A stretch of DNA of 7,850 bases, taken from positions 1-7,850 of the forward strand of contig DWVA01000192.1 of assembly GCA_019120475.1 (NCBI GenBank). Reading direction: 5' to 3'. Every line of letters begins with the position of its first letter. Position 1 is the first letter of the stretch. This stretch comes from Candidatus Blautia intestinipullorum (GTDB lineage Bacteria; Bacillota; Clostridia; Lachnospirales; Lachnospiraceae). The notes beneath the pieces were generated by a model that searched no databases, was not told where the DNA came from, and saw only the letters and a list, made by a program, of their open reading frames with translations. Positions 5,676 to 7,850 of this stretch are shown piece by piece. The position numbers and the translations under genes are program-made.

Positions 5676-6701
5676 TTATTTGATTTCCTGGATCCATCCT
5701 TCCGGAGCCTCGATGCGGCCCATCTGGATGCCTGTCAGCGTATCGTAAAGCTTTCTGGTCACAGGTCCCATCTCGTCCATTCCGGAGGGGAAGCAGATTT
5801 CCTGGCCGTGATTTACGATCTTTCCTACAGGGGAGATAACAGCGGCGGTTCCGCACAGACCGCATTCCGCGAAATCTTTTACTTCGTCAAAGTAAACCTC
5901 GCGCTCTTCCACTTCAAGACCAAGATAATGTTCTGCAACATAGACCAGAGAACGGCGTGTAATGGAGGGAAGAATACTTCCTGATTTGGGAGTGACAACC
6001 TTATTGTCCTTTGTGATAAACAGGAAGTTGGCTCCGCCGGTTTCCTCAACTTTTGTCCTGGTAGCCGCGTCAAGATACATATTTTCGTCATATCCGTTGC
6101 GGTGCGCTTCCATGATCGCGTGCAGGCTCATGGCATAATTCAGACCTGCTTTGATGTGACCGGTTCCATGGGGCGCGGCGCGGTCAAAGTCAGAGACACA
6201 GATAGTCAGAGGTTTGATGCCGCCTTTAAAGTAGGGGCCCACCGGAGTTGTGAATACACGGAACTGGTATTCATCCGCTGGCTTTACGCCAATGACGGGA
6301 TTGGAGCCGAACATATAGGGACGGATATAAAGGGTAGCGCCGGAGCCGTAAGGCGGCACATAGGCTGCGTTGGCTTTTACTGTGTCGATCACTGCCTGTA
6401 CGAAACGATCCTTGGGAAATACGGGCATTTCAAGCCTTTTTGCGGAATTTTCCATACGTTCTGCGTTCAGGTCAGGGCGGAAAGTTACAATGCGTCCGTC
6501 TTCGGTTGTATATGCCTTCATTCCTTCAAAGACAGTCTGCGCATACTGAAGAACGCCGGCACATTCATTGATCACTACATTTGCGTCCTTGGTCAGACGG
6601 CCTTCATCCCAGGAGCCGTCTTTAAAATCAGATACATAACGATAATCGGTCTGTACATATCCGAAACCAAGATTACCCCAGTCAATGTTCTTTTTTTCCA
6701 T
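5676..6701 (-). CDS. ilvE: Branched-chain amino acid aminotransferase
   Basis: A 341-residue cytosolic PLP-dependent fold-type IV transaminase. It interconverts leucine, isoleucine and valine with their 2-oxo acids, using 2-oxoglutarate/glutamate. The N-terminus (FGYVQTDYRYVSDF) and QTVFEGMKAY (55-64) mark the longer, eukaryote-like BCAT subgroup (IlvE type II) rather than the roughly 300-residue E. coli form. The PLP lysine is Lys184 in TGHIKAGLNYA. RPYMFG (127-132), KVEETGGANFLF (217-228) and GSILPSITRRS (241-251) are standard family blocks. GTAAVISPV (284-292) contacts the cofactor phosphate in relatives. The start is set by GAGGAGG (complement of 6710-6716), 8 bases before ATG 6701. The gene has its own promoter, no T-box-like long leader, and a bidirectional terminator right after its stop. 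No other branched-chain pathway gene is present. Confidence 0.97.
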   Translation of the reverse strand: MEKKNIDWGNLGFGYVQTDYRYVSDFKDGSWDEGRLTKDANVVINECAGVLQYAQTVFEGMKAYTTEDGRIVTFRPDLNAERMENSAKRLEMPVFPKDRFVQAVIDTVKANAAYVPPYGSGATLYIRPYMFGSNPVIGVKPADEYQFRVFTTPVGPYFKGGIKPLTICVSDFDRAAPHGTGHIKAGLNYAMSLHAIMEAHRNGYDENMYLDAATRTKVEETGGANFLFITKDNKVVTPKSGSILPSITRRSLVYVAEHYLGLEVEEREVYFDEVKDFAECGLCGTAAVISPVGKIVNHGQEICFPSGMDEMGPVTRKLYDTLTGIQMGRIEAPEGWIQEIK

Positions 6702-6743
6702 AATTTTTTCCTCCTCGCATGGTAACTTGAATTCTTTTCATTT

Positions 6744-6772
6744 ATCTTAGCACTTTTGTCCGGCGACTTCAA
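6744..6772 (-). promoter_or_regulatory. Promoter of ilvE
   Basis: On the minus strand, TTGAAG (6772-6767) and TAAGAT (6749-6744) are 17 bases apart, with TGC before the -10 (extended -10). Transcription would start near 6737, giving a leader of about 36 bases. That is too short for a T-box or a transcription attenuator. The -35 lies back-to-back with that of ispG. Confidence 0.6.
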
Positions 6773-6779
6773 CGAAAAC

Positions 6780-6808
6780 TTGTATTTTACATGTCACTTA
6801 GGTATAAT
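6780..6808 (+). promoter_or_regulatory. Promoter of ispG
   Basis: A perfect TATAAT at 6803-6808 lies 17 bases after TTGTAT at 6780-6785. Transcription should start near 6815, about 30 bases before the ispG ATG. Only seven bases separate this -35 from the -35 of the divergent ilvE promoter. Confidence 0.7.
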
Positions 6809-6843
6809 GAAACAGATAGAAAATCGAAAACAGGAGGGTAAGA

Positions 6844-7850
6844 ATGTATCGGGAACATACAAAAGTCGTACAGATCGGAAACAGAAAGATCGGGGGAGGA
6901 AATCCGATCCTGATCCAGTCTATGACAAATACCAGGACAGACGATATTAAAGCTACAGTGGCCCAGATCATGGAACTGGAGGCGGCAGGCTGCGAGATCA
7001 TCCGCTGTGCGGTTCCTGATATGGCCGCTGCCCAGGCGCTTACAGAGATAAAAAAACAGATCCATATTCCTCTAGTGGCAGATATCCATTTTGACTACCG
7101 CCTTGCTATTGCGGCAATGGAACACGGCGCGGACAAGATCCGCATCAACCCGGGAAATATCGGCAGCAGAGAGAAGATCAGAGCTGTGGTAAATGTGGCG
7201 AAGGAAAGAGGAATTCCGATCCGCGTGGGAGTCAACAGCGGTTCTCTGGAAAAAGATCTTGTAGAAAAATACAGCGGCGTTACTGCCGAGGGGCTGGTGG
7301 AGAGCGCTCTGGATAAGGTGAAGATCATTGAGGATATGGGATATGATAATCTTGTCATCAGTATTAAATCCTCAGATGTGCTGATGTGCGCAAAGGCGCA
7401 TGAGCTCATAGCGGCAAAAACGGACTATCCGCTCCATGTGGGAATCACGGAAGCAGGAACTTTGTATTCCGGAAATATCAAATCGGCGGTAGGTCTGGGG
7501 ATTATTCTGTATCAGGGAATCGGCGATACGATCCGCGTTTCTCTGACAGGCGCTCCTCTGGAAGAAATAAAGTCTGCAAAAAGGATACTGAAAACACTGG
7601 GGCTTCGTAAAGGCGGTGTGGAAGTTGTTTCCTGCCCTACCTGCGGACGTACAAGAATTGATCTGATCGGACTTGCCAACCAGGTGGAATCCATGGTGCA
7701 GGATATTCCCCTTGATATTAAAGTAGCCGTTATGGGATGCGTGGTAAACGGTCCGGGAGAGGCAAAAGAAGCGGATATCGGCATTGCCGGAGGAGTAGGC
7801 CTGGGACTTTTGATCAAGAAAGGCGAAATCATAAAAAAAGTGCCGGAAGA
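6844..7850 (+). CDS. ispG: 4-hydroxy-3-methylbut-2-en-1-yl diphosphate synthase (IspG/GcpE), cut off at the right edge
   Basis: The first 335 codons of a cytosolic [4Fe-4S] enzyme of the MEP pathway. It reductively opens 2-C-methyl-D-erythritol 2,4-cyclodiphosphate to HMBPP for isoprenoid synthesis. The N-terminal TIM-barrel half shows PILIQSMTNT (21-30), RCAVPDM (54-60), PLVADIHFDYRLA (76-88) and KIRINPGNIG (98-107). The cluster ligands are Cys264 and Cys267 (SCPTCGRT) and Cys299 (MGCVVNGPGE), with Glu306 as the fourth ligand. All four are spaced exactly as Cys270, Cys273, Cys305 and Glu312 of E. coli IspG. This is the short two-domain bacterial form, without the insertion seen in plants and Chlamydia. 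About 10-20 C-terminal residues should lie beyond the window. AGGAGGG at 6832-6838, five bases before ATG 6844, fixes the start. It diverges from ilvE. Confidence 0.97.
   Translation, partial: MYREHTKVVQIGNRKIGGGNPILIQSMTNTRTDDIKATVAQIMELEAAGCEIIRCAVPDMAAAQALTEIKKQIHIPLVADIHFDYRLAIAAMEHGADKIRINPGNIGSREKIRAVVNVAKERGIPIRVGVNSGSLEKDLVEKYSGVTAEGLVESALDKVKIIEDMGYDNLVISIKSSDVLMCAKAHELIAAKTDYPLHVGITEAGTLYSGNIKSAVGLGIILYQGIGDTIRVSLTGAPLEEIKSAKRILKTLGLRKGGVEVVSCPTCGRTRIDLIGLANQVESMVQDIPLDIKVAVMGCVVNGPGEAKEADIGIAGGVGLGLLIKKGEIIKKVPE

Noticed and set aside
5844..5864. CxxC (Cys280, Cys283) in IlvE as a possible redox switch like that of mammalian BCAT
   Set aside because: The mammalian pair falls later, within the GTACVVCPV block, which here reads GTAAVISPV. 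The CxxC here is at a different position, so the known mechanism does not transfer.
5245..5865. 206-codon minus-strand frame across folA and the ilvE 3' end
   Set aside because: It spans a bidirectional terminator and overlaps two secure genes in other frames; composition is that of a shadow frame.
6102..6725. 207-codon plus-strand frame opposite ilvE
   Set aside because: It is the antisense of conserved ilvE codons, and the product shows no family features.
6702..6743. T-box or attenuator leader for ilvE
   Set aside because: The predicted leader is only about 36 bases with no stem or specifier structure.
7095..7832. Minus-strand frames of about 105 codons opposite ispG
   Set aside because: ispG is clearly coding on the plus strand with all cluster ligands; the antisense products are Ser/Pro-rich shadow translations.
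1..7850. Mobile elements, CRISPR arrays, phage genes, tRNA or rRNA genes
   Set aside because: No transposase, integrase, regularly spaced repeats, target duplications or RNA-gene-like structures were seen; genes are densely packed housekeeping types.

Overview
The window looks like ordinary chromosome from an anaerobic low-to-moderate-GC Firmicute, most likely a Lachnospiraceae-type Clostridia. That placement is an inference from strong AGGAGG-type ribosome binding sites, sigma-A-like promoters, the gene content (GH77 malQ, Bacillus-like ThyA followed by FolA, a type II IlvE, IspG) and the protein sequence style. No mobile element, CRISPR array, tRNA, rRNA or phage signal was seen.

Layout. 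Positions 1-145 hold the unrecognised 3' end of a plus-strand gene. Then come three plus-strand genes: an alpha/beta hydrolase of the monoacylglycerol-lipase/S33 type (188-1117), a tiny predicted lipoprotein (1206-1397), and the 4-alpha-glucanotransferase malQ (1412-2893). malQ has its own near-consensus promoter buried inside the lipoprotein reading frame. An unrecognised two-helix membrane protein with very acidic tails follows (2980-3486). A perfect hairpin terminator (3492-3521) separates it from a convergent VanZ-family membrane protein on the minus strand. The last codons of the VanZ gene are the terminator stem itself. VanZ and thyA are transcribed divergently from a 170-bp gap, and VanZ appears to have a leaderless mRNA. 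thyA (4219-5067) and folA (5083-5574) form a tight pair. A second bidirectional hairpin (5623-5667) separates folA from the convergent minus-strand ilvE. ilvE and ispG (6844 to the window end, cut off near its C-terminus) diverge from back-to-back promoters.

How the genes work together. thyA and folA are a functional unit: ThyA makes dTMP and releases dihydrofolate, and FolA reduces it back to tetrahydrofolate. malQ serves maltodextrin or glycogen metabolism, ilvE branched-chain amino acid metabolism, and ispG the MEP isoprenoid pathway. These three are independent housekeeping functions. The hydrolase, lipoprotein, acidic membrane protein and VanZ protein have no assigned physiological partner here.

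I did not find a new multi-gene system. The observations most worth a second look are at the level of gene architecture: a promoter inside a mini-lipoprotein ORF, a leaderless VanZ gene, a coding sequence that ends inside a terminator loop, and closely packed divergent promoters, with most promoters carrying an extended -10 TGn.
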